A stretch of 64,000 bases of DNA from VXNE01 sp965116625 (GTDB lineage Bacteria > Pseudomonadota > Gammaproteobacteria > Pseudomonadales > Azotimanducaceae). This document shows, in pieces, positions 51,743-60,880 of this stretch. The stretch is taken from NCBI GenBank assembly GCA_965116625.1, contig OZ220717.1, forward strand, positions 1,302,001-1,366,000. The letters are read 5' to 3'. Numbering within the stretch: position 1 is the first letter of the stretch; every line of letters begins with the position of its first letter. Position numbers and translations under genes: made by a program. The notes under the pieces are model-generated. The model was not told the DNA's origin and did no database searches. It saw only the letters and a list, made by a program, of their open reading frames with translations.

Positions 51743-52189
51743 TCAGGTCCGTCGTAATGCTTGTAGATCAATCAGGTCCTGGGGCCGCCCTGCCGCCTGC
51801 TTGGCGCTGATCAGATCCTCGCGTGAAATGAAGCTCACGACGAGGCCATCGAAGTCTACTTCGAGGCGTCGCTTCCAGGCCGCTTGGAATTCCACGCCGG
51901 GGATGCCCATGAGGATGTCCACGCGATTAGGTGGCATACCCATCTGGTAGAACGAGCCTTCTTCCTTGAAATCCGCAGGCGTCAGCCCCGATAGCGGCGC
52001 GCCGAAGTCGCGCAGCGCGCCGTAGACAGCGTCGGCGTTAGTCGTTTCGGTACCGATCCAGAGATCCAGGTCGTTGGTGAATCGTGGTTCCGCGTGCTGG
52101 ACGACGGCATATCCGCCGATCACCAGGTACTTAACGCGCCTGGCGCTGAAAAGACTCAACAGATCGCTGAAGTCGGAGTTGACGAACAT
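51743..52189 (-). CDS. Nucleotidyltransferase (MNT/AbiEii-like)
   Basis: A 148-residue pol-beta-fold nucleotidyltransferase. GGYAVVQHAEPRFTNDLDLW gives the GG and DxD motifs, and RVDILMGIPGVEF the third acidic residue. FISREDLISAKQAAGRPQDL is the usual C-terminal helix. Members occur in toxin-antitoxin or phage-defence pairs. The upstream 68-residue gene overlaps it by 59 bases and is its probable partner. It is convergent with hldE. Confidence 0.82.
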   Translation of the reverse strand: MFVNSDFSDLLSLFSARRVKYLVIGGYAVVQHAEPRFTNDLDLWIGTETTNADAVYGALRDFGAPLSGLTPADFKEEGSFYQMGMPPNRVDILMGIPGVEFQAAWKRRLEVDFDGLVVSFISREDLISAKQAAGRPQDLIDLQALRRT

Positions 52190-52337
52190 CGATCCCTTTG
52201 ACCTTGGCGTAGTGGACTATCAGATCCCAAGTCGCGTCGAACCTCACTTCCGGCGTCTGGGACTGCCAGAATTCCAGATCGAACGTGCGATCCAGTCCTT
52301 CAAGTTTTCCGTGGCGTTCAACGATGCGCCGGCGCAT
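52131..52337 (-). CDS. Small conserved partner of the nucleotidyltransferase
   Basis: A 68-residue protein (MRRRIVERHGKLEGLDRTFD, then FWQSQTPEVRFDATWDLIVH). It overlaps the nucleotidyltransferase gene by 59 bases on the same strand, so the two are probably made together. I do not recognise it as a HEPN toxin because no RxxxxH motif is seen. The function is unknown. Confidence 0.6.
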   Translation of the reverse strand: MRRRIVERHGKLEGLDRTFDLEFWQSQTPEVRFDATWDLIVHYAKVKGIDVRQLRLQRSVESFQRQAR

Positions 52338-52438
52338 CGGAAGAGGATACCAGACGGGCCGGCATCATCGACCAGATCAAATCCGGCCTCTGCCGGTATG
52401 CCCGCGTGCAGCCACCACGCGACGAGCATGTGGTGTCG

Positions 52439-55400
52439 CTATGGGCCGCTGTCGTTCGCTTGCTCGGCATCTCCCCCCGCTTCGCCTGCTTCCTGTTCCG
52501 CCAGGATGCCCATGAGCCACGGCCGCAGCCCTCGCGTCGTCGACGTTACGGTGACCCTGAAACTCAACGTCACGGTGACACCGTTCTCATCCGTCGCAGT
52601 GACGGTAATCGTGGCGACGCCTCCTTCCAGCGGCATGATCTTCAGCAATCCGTCTTCGATGATCGCGGTAGCAACGGCCGGGTCGCTGGAGATTGGCGTC
52701 CCGTAAGTGAGCGTACCGCCGCCTGGAACGTTGAAGTAGCGCGACAGGTCCAGGTTGAGGGTTTCGCCGCCCGCTTCCAGTTCCTGGTCGGGAACCAGTT
52801 CGCGCAAAGCGCCCCTGACCTGGTGAGAGGGATGGTTGGCGATGGCATGTTCGCTGAGATCGAGGACGGCATCCTCGCCGTCGACATCCCGGATTCTGCC
52901 ACCGTTCAACGTTAACGCATCGGCCGCGATGCTGATGCCGTCCGAGTCACGGTCGGTTGGCTCCACGACGTAGCGGAAGGCGAGCCCACCATTACCCCGG
53001 TTGGCCATGAGTGAGGCGGCACGGACCCCGGAACCGACCATTAGCGACAGTTGCGGAGAGCCGGAGACTGTGACGTCCGTCGAGAACCAGACGGATGCTT
53101 CGATGCGCTCTCCGGTGCCGTAGGCGCGTCTGTCGAGTGGGATCGATTCAATCAGGAGATCGATGGCGGAGAGGGGAGGACAGTCGGCGAGGTTAAGCAG
53201 ATTCAGGTCGTTCCGTTCGACGTCGCGTAAGGAACTTGGCACGCACCCGGTAAACGCGTTTCCTCCGAGGAACAGGACGCTAAGGTTCTCTAGTCTTCGC
53301 AGACTTCCCGGAAGCCTGCCGGTCAGTCTATTGTCGGATAGCCTCAACGCTCTGAGTTTCCGGAGGAGACCAAGTTCAGACGGAATAGGCCCAGTCAATT
53401 GATTGTCTTGGAGCAACAGCTCCTCCAGGTTCGAGAGCTGGCCCAACGTTGCAGGGATAGGCCCAGTAAGTTCGTTGCGTTGGAGCCACAATGACTCCAG
53501 ATTGGCCAGACTGCCCAACTCTGCGGGAATCGGGCCCCTGAGTCCGTTGTGGGCGAGCAACAGCGACTGGAGGTTCGAGAGGTTGCCCAGCTCAGCCGGT
53601 ATTGGTCCCCTCAGATTGTTGCTATGGAGCCACAATACCTCGAGGTCGGTGAGGTCGCCCATCTCTGGCGGGATCGTCCCGCTCAGGCCTTGACCGGAAA
53701 GAAACAGGCGTACCACGCGTCCCGTGAAAGGATTCAGATCAACGCCGCTCCATTCTTCTATGGGAAGTCCAGGCGCCCAGTTCATGGCGGTGCCGCCGCC
53801 GACGAGGATGTCCCTGGCCGCCCGAAGGACCCGGCAATCGCCGAAGTGAATGCCGTCCGGACATGCTCTCGGCGTGGCGCTGGCGGTTTCGGACCATGCT
53901 CCATCGCCGTCTTCGTTTACGCCACGCACCTGTACGTCGTACTCGACGCGGTTGTTCAGTCCGGTGATATCCCGTTGTAGGGCACCCCCGGCTTCGTGAC
54001 CGATCTGCTTCCAGGTCTGCCACCCGGGCGCTGGGCGGGCGGGTCTATAGCGGATCTGGTATTTGCTTATGGGCGCGCCTTCGCCAGTAGGCGCGTTCCA
54101 GATGACGGTCAGCATGCCCTCCTCAGGTATCAGCGAAACAATGGTCGGCGCGGAGGGCCCTTCGTCGTCGTCGATGATGATGGATGCGCTACTACGAGAC
54201 GTCGTCAGGGCAAACGCGGCGTGTGCCAGGATCGTGGCGGTGAACGTGCCGTCGGATTCTTCGACATCGTCGTTCTCGGTGTCGACGGTAAGGGTTGCCT
54301 CGGTCATTCCGGAGGGGATGGTCACTGTTCGATCTCCCGGCTCGACGCCGAAAGCTTCCCCGCCTGACACGGTAACGGTGACGTCGAACGCCGTGTCCTG
54401 CTCCGGCTCGGCGAGGATGGTGAGGAATGCCGTGGTCCCTTCGGTGACCCTCCCCGCCTCTCCCGGAGCATTGGGCGGTCCTCCGTGTGCCAGCGAGACG
54501 GCGGCGCAGTATCCGAGTCCAAGTTGGTCAAGATCGTTGGTGGGGACGTCGCGCAGCTCACCTGGAATGCACCCGGTGAGGCCATTACCCCGGAGCGACA
54601 GCCAGAGGAGGTTTTCCAGTTGACCGAGTTCCGGGGGAACTGGCCCCGACAGGTCATTGTCGCGCAGCCGCAGTTCCCGAGCGTGGCCCAGGGAACCAAG
54701 CTCTGGCGGAATGTCTCCCGTCAGTGCGTTGCCGGCAAGGGAAATGCCCCACGCGTGCCGGAGATTGCTGAGTTCCTCAGGAATGGGGCCACTGAGTCGG
54801 TTGTCGTCGAGCCGCAGCGAGCCTGTAAGGTTTTCGAGGGCCCCGAGCTCGGGAGGAATCGGCCCGGTCAGCGCGTTGCCGATGAGTTCAATGTGCTGGA
54901 GATCAAGTTGTCCCAGCGCTGGAGGGATCGGCCCACTGAGCTCGTTGTTGTTGAGGTACAGTTTGCGGAGTTTCCGAAGCCGTCCCACCTCTGCAGGGAT
55001 CGGCCCGCTCAGTCTATTGCTATTCAGATTGAGCAGCCGCAAGTTGACCAGGCCATCGAGGTCGTTGGGCTTGATCGACCCGGTGATTCGGGGTCCGTCC
55101 GTCCTCAACGCATAGATCTCCGCGAGATCGAACTCCGTCACTTCGTCGCAACTATTCCGGCCGGCGTAGTCGGTGAGGATGTCGCGAATCCAGGGCGACC
55201 TTCCGCACACGTCCGCAACCGTCACGCGACCCCGCTGCAGTATCTCCACGGACTCCCCCATGATGGTGATCAGTCCGATGCGCGCGCCACCGTCGTTTGC
55301 CGCAACCCGGAACGCTGCCTCAACCCCCTCGTCCGTCGGATTCGTCGACAGTTCCACGAACTCGTCGTGGCTGATGGCCTCGACCGGGCAACCATCGCTA

Positions 55401-56836
55401 ACCTTCACCCCCACGGTGAAGGACCCGCCATCCACATCTACCGTGATTCGCTCGTCACCAGCCTTTGCCAGCCGGTACGAGCAGCGGTTCGCGCTCGCTC
55501 GGAAGTTCGCCACCGACATCCGCGTCTCGTTGAGGCTGCGCACGGCATCCGCGGGACCGTCCACTTCCTCGGAGGGATCGTCACCGGGAATGCCCATTGG
55601 GTCGCCGTCGGCGTCCGGGTAGTACTGGTTCGGATTGGAGAACCGCATGAGGTCCGGGCCCGAGAGTCCGGCGGATGCACACTGGTTGAAATAGGCCATG
55701 ATCGTCTGAAAGCATGCGCCCGCAGCTGCTCCGTCCTCGAACGCCTTCTGGTTCACGTAACCATGGCTGTAGGGAAAGGGATAGTTCAGGGTGTTGTACG
55801 GCGAGTAGCGGTCGTGCTGGAGCCCCATGTTGTGGCCCAGTTCGTGCGCGAAGATCTCGGCCCGGACCAGGCCGGACTGAACGCCCGTCTGCGCGAACGC
55901 AAAGCGGCTGTCATACGGAGCTACCGAGCCAAGTCCCGACCCCTTCTCCGTGACCAGGTGCACCAGGTCCGCGGCGTACGCGTCCCGGATCAGGTGGACC
56001 TCGTCCATGTGGCCGTCACCTGCGTTCAGAAAGCGGTTGAATTCTTCTAGTTGATTAGCGAGGGTATCGTCGGTCTCCTCATAGGGGGTCTCGACCGCGC
56101 CAACCAACCGGATCCGTTGCACCGCTCCGCCCGTCGCGTAGGCGGCGTTGGTCTCCGCGACGGCAAGGTCGATCTGGGCGCGCGCGCGTCGCGTGCCATT
56201 GAGGGCAGCCCGTGCCTCGGGCGTGTAGAACACCAACACGTCTATCTCGCTGCCATCATCGTCCTGCGCGGATGGCACGGATGGCTGGGAGGACATCACA
56301 ACCGAAGCGGGCGGCAAAATCGCGTCGTCCGCGTCGAGCGCCGGCCGTTCGACCTCTTCCACGACGTGCACGCCGACGCCGACCGAGCGTATCGAGTACG
56401 TACCCTTGGCCGTCCGCACCATGCCCGCGACGATGTCGCCACTCACCACAAGGGTTACAGTCCCGATCCGTTCGCCTTCCAGTCGACCCGATAGCGAGTA
56501 TCCCGACAACGTCGGCGCGGCATCTTCGAATACCGCCTGGAGCCGAACATCCTCCAGCAAGTTGAGCACGACCGAAGGCGTGGCTTGCTGCGCGTGGATG
56601 TCGTCGCGGATTCCGGCCAGGCGCTCGAGGTCGATCCGCACGTTGCGCTTTGGCAGCGTGGACCTCGCCTCCGTCGCGTCCAGTTCTCTCGGTTCCCGCA
56701 CAAAGTCCTCGCGTTCAGGCGAGGCCTCCCGCGAACTCTCGACTTCGGAGAACAAGACGGGCTGCGCCAACGCCCCGGCATCGAACAACCCAGCCCACGC
56801 GATCAAGACTCCCGCCGGTAGACTTGCGATTCGCAT
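52439..56836 (-). CDS. Secreted reprolysin-like metalloprotease with two plant-type LRR arrays, Calx-beta and FnIII domains
   Basis: A 1465-residue exported protein. The start at 56836 follows GGGAGGGAG and gives a signal peptide (LPAGVLIAWAGLFDAGALA); the frame is open to 56881. A propeptide comes first, then HELGHNMGLQHD at residues 331-342 with Met-turn Met380 in TIMAYF. A BACON-like domain lies at about 448-536. LRR block 1 is about 580-775 (LSGPIPPELGxL repeats), then Calx-beta (780-890) and FnIII (895-990). LRR block 2 (1025-1217) starts with a plant-like cap, WSGVDLNPFTGRVVRLFLSG. Ig- or cadherin-like C-terminal domains end near 1425. It is paralogous with the protein at 5728-9435 up to the LRRs, but its LRR subtype differs. 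Confidence 0.88.
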   Translation of the reverse strand: MRIASLPAGVLIAWAGLFDAGALAQPVLFSEVESSREASPEREDFVREPRELDATEARSTLPKRNVRIDLERLAGIRDDIHAQQATPSVVLNLLEDVRLQAVFEDAAPTLSGYSLSGRLEGERIGTVTLVVSGDIVAGMVRTAKGTYSIRSVGVGVHVVEEVERPALDADDAILPPASVVMSSQPSVPSAQDDDGSEIDVLVFYTPEARAALNGTRRARAQIDLAVAETNAAYATGGAVQRIRLVGAVETPYEETDDTLANQLEEFNRFLNAGDGHMDEVHLIRDAYAADLVHLVTEKGSGLGSVAPYDSRFAFAQTGVQSGLVRAEIFAHELGHNMGLQHDRYSPYNTLNYPFPYSHGYVNQKAFEDGAAAGACFQTIMAYFNQCASAGLSGPDLMRFSNPNQYYPDADGDPMGIPGDDPSEEVDGPADAVRSLNETRMSVANFRASANRCSYRLAKAGDERITVDVDGGSFTVGVKVSDGCPVEAISHDEFVELSTNPTDEGVEAAFRVAANDGGARIGLITIMGESVEILQRGRVTVADVCGRSPWIRDILTDYAGRNSCDEVTEFDLAEIYALRTDGPRITGSIKPNDLDGLVNLRLLNLNSNRLSGPIPAEVGRLRKLRKLYLNNNELSGPIPPALGQLDLQHIELIGNALTGPIPPELGALENLTGSLRLDDNRLSGPIPEELSNLRHAWGISLAGNALTGDIPPELGSLGHARELRLRDNDLSGPVPPELGQLENLLWLSLRGNGLTGCIPGELRDVPTNDLDQLGLGYCAAVSLAHGGPPNAPGEAGRVTEGTTAFLTILAEPEQDTAFDVTVTVSGGEAFGVEPGDRTVTIPSGMTEATLTVDTENDDVEESDGTFTATILAHAAFALTTSRSSASIIIDDDEGPSAPTIVSLIPEEGMLTVIWNAPTGEGAPISKYQIRYRPARPAPGWQTWKQIGHEAGGALQRDITGLNNRVEYDVQVRGVNEDGDGAWSETASATPRACPDGIHFGDCRVLRAARDILVGGGTAMNWAPGLPIEEWSGVDLNPFTGRVVRLFLSGQGLSGTIPPEMGDLTDLEVLWLHSNNLRGPIPAELGNLSNLQSLLLAHNGLRGPIPAELGSLANLESLWLQRNELTGPIPATLGQLSNLEELLLQDNQLTGPIPSELGLLRKLRALRLSDNRLTGRLPGSLRRLENLSVLFLGGNAFTGCVPSSLRDVERNDLNLLNLADCPPLSAIDLLIESIPLDRRAYGTGERIEASVWFSTDVTVSGSPQLSLMVGSGVRAASLMANRGNGGLAFRYVVEPTDRDSDGISIAADALTLNGGRIRDVDGEDAVLDLSEHAIANHPSHQVRGALRELVPDQELEAGGETLNLDLSRYFNVPGGGTLTYGTPISSDPAVATAIIEDGLLKIMPLEGGVATITVTATDENGVTVTLSFRVTVTSTTRGLRPWLMGILAEQEAGEAGGDAEQANDSGP

Positions 56837-56931
56837 GGTTCTCCCTCCCAACGCCGTCATTTTAGCTTCGGTGAGCATCATGCCGGGTCGTCACTGCGCC
56901 GGTAAGTCCAGAGTCGCAAGCCGACAGGCGG

Positions 56932-57897
56932 TTAACCCATCCAGTCCCTTGACTCCCGGGTAGCATCCTCGATGTCTTCGGACAGGTCGGTCCCGTGCTC
57001 GGGACGCTGGGCGCGCCAGGCGAGATGCACGAGGGAGCGCACGAGCAGGAACATCGGCAACATGGCGACGTCGGAATCCGCCAGCGGACGCACGTCGCGA
57101 TAACCGTCGACGAGGGCTGCCTGGATGTCGTCGAACCAGTCCTCTCCGTAGTGGCGGTGTATGGCGACGGCGAGTTCGTAGTGATGCCAGCCAAAACCGG
57201 CATCGTCGAAGTCGATGACATGCAGGCCCTGTTCGCCGACTACCAGGTTGGCTGTATGAAGGTCTGCATGTATCAGGCTGAATATCCGGGATTCTTGCCC
57301 CAGGCGAGATAGCTCCTCGGCGATCGCTCGACGGGCGCTCCCGATCACCTCCCGTTGCGCGTTGCTCATCTGCGGGAGGGTCCAGAAGTGGCCCCAGAAT
57401 GCGTCATCGCCAAGCAGGCCGTCGATATCGAGGCGATGTCGTTGAAAACCGGCGGGTATGCTCCAGCAGGAGGACTGGTTGTGAATGGCTGCGGCGATAC
57501 GGCCAACGGCGCGGAAGTGTCCGGCGAAGTCGCCCGGTTTCCGGTGAATGACGTGGTGGAGCAGGTCACCATCCACCCACTCGAGCATGCCGATGTGCCG
57601 CTCGCCTCCCTCGAAGCCAAGCGTGACGTATTCGCGACCCTCGGGGGTCCGCGCCGGCACCGGCACGTTGACCCCGGCCTCTAGCAGGGCATTTGTCCAT
57701 ACGTGCTCGGATTCCAGTTCGGCGAGCGTGTGGTATCCGGGGCGATGGACCCGGAGGAGGTACCGCTTGTTCGGCGTGTCGACGCGGAAGGATGCGTTCT
57801 CGCTGATGCCTATCGGGTGCAGGCGGGCTTCTTCGAATTCCCATGCCGCCAGGGCCTTCTCGGCGAGCGCCCGAAGTGCAGGACTGATATCAGCCAT
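56932..57897 (-). CDS. APH-family phosphotransferase (hydroxylysine/ethanolamine kinase-like)
   Basis: A 321-residue kinase with the aminoglycoside phosphotransferase fold. RYLLRVHRPGYHTLAELESE holds the ATP lysine region or its substitute. The catalytic loop is LIHADLHTANLVV (His210, Asp212), and VIDFDDAGFGWHHYELAVAI binds metal. The gene overlaps the class III aminotransferase by eight bases. This kinase-plus-aminotransferase-like pairing parallels hydroxylysine kinase and ethanolamine-phosphate phospho-lyase, so phosphorylation of an amino alcohol is the leading guess; a resistance role is less likely. Confidence 0.82.
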   Translation of the reverse strand: MADISPALRALAEKALAAWEFEEARLHPIGISENASFRVDTPNKRYLLRVHRPGYHTLAELESEHVWTNALLEAGVNVPVPARTPEGREYVTLGFEGGERHIGMLEWVDGDLLHHVIHRKPGDFAGHFRAVGRIAAAIHNQSSCWSIPAGFQRHRLDIDGLLGDDAFWGHFWTLPQMSNAQREVIGSARRAIAEELSRLGQESRIFSLIHADLHTANLVVGEQGLHVIDFDDAGFGWHHYELAVAIHRHYGEDWFDDIQAALVDGYRDVRPLADSDVAMLPMFLLVRSLVHLAWRAQRPEHGTDLSEDIEDATRESRDWMG

Positions 57898-59173
57898 GGA
57901 GTTCCCGTAGCGTTTCCGAGAACGCGTCGAGGAAGGCGTCGGCGTTTTCCTTCGAGAACACGAGCGGCGGACGCAGCTTCAAGACGTTGCGGAGCGATCC
58001 CGCGTTGCCGGCGAGAAATCCCTTGTCCCTGAGCCTGTCGACAACCCGTACGACGCCGTCTCGGTCCGGTGACCTGGATTCCCGGTCGTGGACCCATTCG
58101 ATGCCCAGGGCAAGTCCGTGTCCCCGGACGTCTCCCATGCATTCGTGTTCGGTCTGCAGTTGATCGAGCCCCGAGCGCAGGTGTGTGCCAGCCGCCTTCA
58201 CGTTTTCCAGCAGCCTTCGCTCCTCCAGTTCGTCGAGGACCGCCATGCCAACGGCCGCCTGTAGCGGGGACGATGCAAAGGTGTTGAAGTAGCGGGTCTT
58301 CTCGCGGAACGCATCGACGAGTTCCGCACGCGCCACCACGCCCCCGAGCGGCAGACCGGCCCCCATGGGCTTCCCCATCGTGACGATGTCGGGAACGAAT
58401 TCGGAGGTCTCGTAACCCCACCATCTGCCGCTCCGGCAGAATCCCGCCTGGACTTCGTCCGCGATGAACAGGCCGCCGGCTCCGCGCACGATTTCGGCGG
58501 CGCGGGGCATGAAGCCGCGAGGAATATCCGGTAGCCCCTCGTTGGCGAGCAGGGAACAGACGAACATGCCCGCGAAAGGTATGTCGTGCCTCTTGAAATC
58601 AGCGATCGCCTCGCGGACGCGCTCGAGGTACACCTCGGCGAGTTCCGACTCCGAAGTACTGGATTCGATGGGACGGTAGGTCTGCGGATACGGAATGGCG
58701 CGGATGTCGGGATTGCCTGCCGGATCGCGCCCCGCATTGGATAGCCGCCGGACCTCGGTGCTGTTGCCGTGGTAGCAGGCGTCCGTGCAGATGATACCCC
58801 GGCCGTTATTGGCGGCCCGCGCCATGAGCAGCGCGATTTCGCTCGCTTCCGTGCCGGTGCAGCAGAAGACGGCGCGGGCCAGGGGTTGTGCGTGCAGGTT
58901 CGTGAGCCTTTCGGCGTAGTCCAGGATTCCTTCGTGGAGGTATCGGCTGTGGACGTTCAGCGTGCCGGCCTGGGTCCGCATCGCCGCGGCCACACGGGGA
59001 TTGCCGTGACCAACGCAGGGCACGTTGTTGTAGAGGTCCATGTACCGTTTGCCGGACGCGTCGTAAACCCAGATGCCATCGCCCCGGACGATGTGAACGG
59101 GCTCCGAGTAGAACAGGGGCATCCCCTGGCCGAGCAGACGGTCGCGGCGGTGGAGGAGGTCACTCGTGGTCAT
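57890..59173 (-). CDS. Class III aminotransferase (possible phospho-lyase)
   Basis: A 427-residue fold-type I pyridoxal-phosphate enzyme. YMDLYNNVPCVGHGNPRVAA and CCTGTEASEIALLMAR are N-terminal signatures. IADEVQAGFCRSG has the cofactor Asp, and Lys268 in TMGKPMGAGLPLGG is the Schiff-base lysine. The NNVPCVGHGNP block is shared with AGXT2L-type phospho-lyases. The adjacent APH-type kinase supports a lyase acting on a phosphorylated amino alcohol. ATG at 59173 is used; 59182 is an alternative start. Confidence 0.85.
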   Translation of the reverse strand: MTTSDLLHRRDRLLGQGMPLFYSEPVHIVRGDGIWVYDASGKRYMDLYNNVPCVGHGNPRVAAAMRTQAGTLNVHSRYLHEGILDYAERLTNLHAQPLARAVFCCTGTEASEIALLMARAANNGRGIICTDACYHGNSTEVRRLSNAGRDPAGNPDIRAIPYPQTYRPIESSTSESELAEVYLERVREAIADFKRHDIPFAGMFVCSLLANEGLPDIPRGFMPRAAEIVRGAGGLFIADEVQAGFCRSGRWWGYETSEFVPDIVTMGKPMGAGLPLGGVVARAELVDAFREKTRYFNTFASSPLQAAVGMAVLDELEERRLLENVKAAGTHLRSGLDQLQTEHECMGDVRGHGLALGIEWVHDRESRSPDRDGVVRVVDRLRDKGFLAGNAGSLRNVLKLRPPLVFSKENADAFLDAFSETLRELHG

Positions 59174-59238
59174 GGGCCTCATTACCTGGGGTGGATCGCG
59201 ACCAGGGTAGCGTCAGTCGCGCTGTGGCACGGACTCGA

Positions 59239-60183
59239 CTACTCGTTGTACAGCGGTTCGAACCCGAACAGCCAGGGCGTGTCGGTGTCAACGGACACCT
59301 GCACCGCGCGCACCTCCGCCGCCCCGAACACCTCCAGCCGCGTGATGTTCGCATACTGCGGCAGCTCGAGCTCGCCCTGTGATTCGATGAACGGACGGTC
59401 AACCACGAACTCGTGAGAGTCGCCGTGGACCAGCAGTACCGGCCCGCCATAGCGCTCCGATGCGATCCGGATCTCACGCAGGATGATGCCGTGCGGTCCA
59501 TGGAATGATCCTCGGATCGAGTCCTCCCAGAACATCTCCGCGTGGAGGGCGATCACGACGCCCTTGTAGGCGTTCTCGCGGGCGATTCGAAAGCTGTCCC
59601 GCAGCCACGCGACGTTTGCCGCGTTGCGCTCCTGTGCTTCCACGAGTGCGTTCTTGTCGTCGTACCGATAGCCGTTCCCGGAACCCGTCACGTTCATCGT
59701 GAAAAACAGAACGCCGCCCTTCTGCCAACGGACGTTTTCCGTGTATTTCGCATAAGGAGAGATGCGGGCTTGAGAGACCAGGGACATGGGTGTTGCCCCC
59801 AGGCTCACCGGCTCCGAAAAGAACACCTTGCGTAGCTGCGCGAGCCGTTCCGCCGGGTCGAATGCGCCGGCCAGCCGATAGTGGCAATCGGTCCACTCGT
59901 TGTCGCCCGGGACGTACACGAGCGAATGGTCGAAAAGCCTGAACGTCTCCGCAACCTCCTGGATTTCGTCGTTTCCGCAATGATCCAGGCCCCACACGTC
60001 ACCGACGTGGATGGTGAACGCGGGTTTCGACCGGTTGATGGTCTCGATGAGCGCCTCGTAGATCGGTTGGTCTCGCGCGGCGTCGTAGGCGGTATCCCCC
60101 AGGGCGACGAACGTGAAACGCTCCGCGTGGGAAGGCGCGGTGCAAAGCAGGCAGAATGTGAGGGCAGTCAGAAGTCGTTGCAT
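59239..60183 (-). CDS. Secreted metallophosphoesterase
   Basis: A 314-residue calcineurin-like phosphoesterase with a signal peptide (LLTALTFCLLCTAPSHA). Metal motifs are FVALGDTAYD, HVGDVWGLDHC, VPGDNEWTDC, IALHAEMFW and LVHGDSHEF, in the family order. It would act in the periplasm or outside the cell on phosphate esters. It follows a small secreted protein gene on the same strand by nine bases. Confidence 0.88.
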   Translation of the reverse strand: MQRLLTALTFCLLCTAPSHAERFTFVALGDTAYDAARDQPIYEALIETINRSKPAFTIHVGDVWGLDHCGNDEIQEVAETFRLFDHSLVYVPGDNEWTDCHYRLAGAFDPAERLAQLRKVFFSEPVSLGATPMSLVSQARISPYAKYTENVRWQKGGVLFFTMNVTGSGNGYRYDDKNALVEAQERNAANVAWLRDSFRIARENAYKGVVIALHAEMFWEDSIRGSFHGPHGIILREIRIASERYGGPVLLVHGDSHEFVVDRPFIESQGELELPQYANITRLEVFGAAEVRAVQVSVDTDTPWLFGFEPLYNE

Positions 60184-60192
60184 GCCTGGCCC

Positions 60193-60711
60193 CTACTTGT
60201 CGAAAGAAACCGAATAGATGACTGTGGCCGCACCCTTGTCGAAACCGTCGGCCGCCATACCGTCCAGGCCATGGAAGACCAGCCACTCATCTTCGCGCGC
60301 GACGACCACAACGCGCACAACGGCCGTCAAGCGTTCTCCCGCGGGAAGCACCCAATGGAACTCGACCTCATGGGCGGGCAAGCCGTCCAGTTCGATGCGC
60401 TTTTCCGAGACGATGCTTCCTTCCCAACCCTTGGATGCTGCCTCTCGGGCGACCCCGGCGAGGTCCTCTTCGGGCTCACGATCGCGGGTATAGACCGTTA
60501 CCCGTGCATCGAAAACAGAGCTTGAGTCGTAGAAGACCTTTTGCCCCTGTGAGTTGGTGCTGCTCGACCAGTGGTACGGATAGCGGAACGAGAAACCCCG
60601 GGCCTCGTCACGATGGGTTTCCCATTGGACATCCTGGAACTCGGACAAGGGGTCGTTGGCGCTGACCGATTGCGCCAGTGCCAGTGCTCCAAGACACAGC
60701 AAAGTCTTCAT
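60193..60711 (-). CDS. Secreted protein of unknown function
   Basis: A 172-residue protein with a signal peptide (MKTLLCLGALALAQSVSA). After it comes DEARGFSFRYPYHWSSSTNS, which resembles the start of PsbP- or DUF1795-type beta-sheet domains. LPAHEVEFHWVLPAGERLTA lies in the second half. It is immediately upstream of the metallophosphoesterase and probably co-transcribed with it. No catalytic motif is seen. Confidence 0.75.
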   Translation of the reverse strand: MKTLLCLGALALAQSVSANDPLSEFQDVQWETHRDEARGFSFRYPYHWSSSTNSQGQKVFYDSSSVFDARVTVYTRDREPEEDLAGVAREAASKGWEGSIVSEKRIELDGLPAHEVEFHWVLPAGERLTAVVRVVVVAREDEWLVFHGLDGMAADGFDKGAATVIYSVSFDK

Positions 60712-60758
60712 CTAACCCTCTCCAGTAGTGCCCCACAGCCGGCGCCTTCGGCTCCGGA

Positions 60759-60806
60759 CTTTTGCTTGCGAGGGGTTCCCCCTCGCGCTCCCCGGCTGAG
60801 GGCTCC
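60759..60806. repeat. REP-like hairpin repeat, copy B
   Basis: TTTTGCTTGCGAGGGG-TT-CCCCCTCGC followed by GCTCCCCGGCTGAGGGCTCC matches the unit at 25834-25879 about 35 kb away. The stem GCGAGGGG/CCCCTCGC is perfect. Both copies are in gaps, flanking gene ends. Confidence 0.6.
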
Positions 60807-60826
60807 GGCCCGGCCCCGCTCGCCGT

Positions 60827-60880
60827 CCATGGAACAACGCCTCAGGTCGCTGGCGCTCCCTCAAGACGTTTGTTCCATGG
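60827..60880. repeat. Inverted repeat CCATGGAACAA
   Basis: CCATGGAACAA at 60827-60837 is exactly inverted at 60870-60880 (TTGTTCCATGG) with a 32-base loop that pairs partly. It directly follows the REP-like unit and may be part of one composite repeat. Confidence 0.55.

Noticed and set aside
59239..59290. GGTTCGAACCC resembling a tRNA T-loop
   Set aside because: It lies inside the metallophosphoesterase coding sequence and has no matching tRNA arms.
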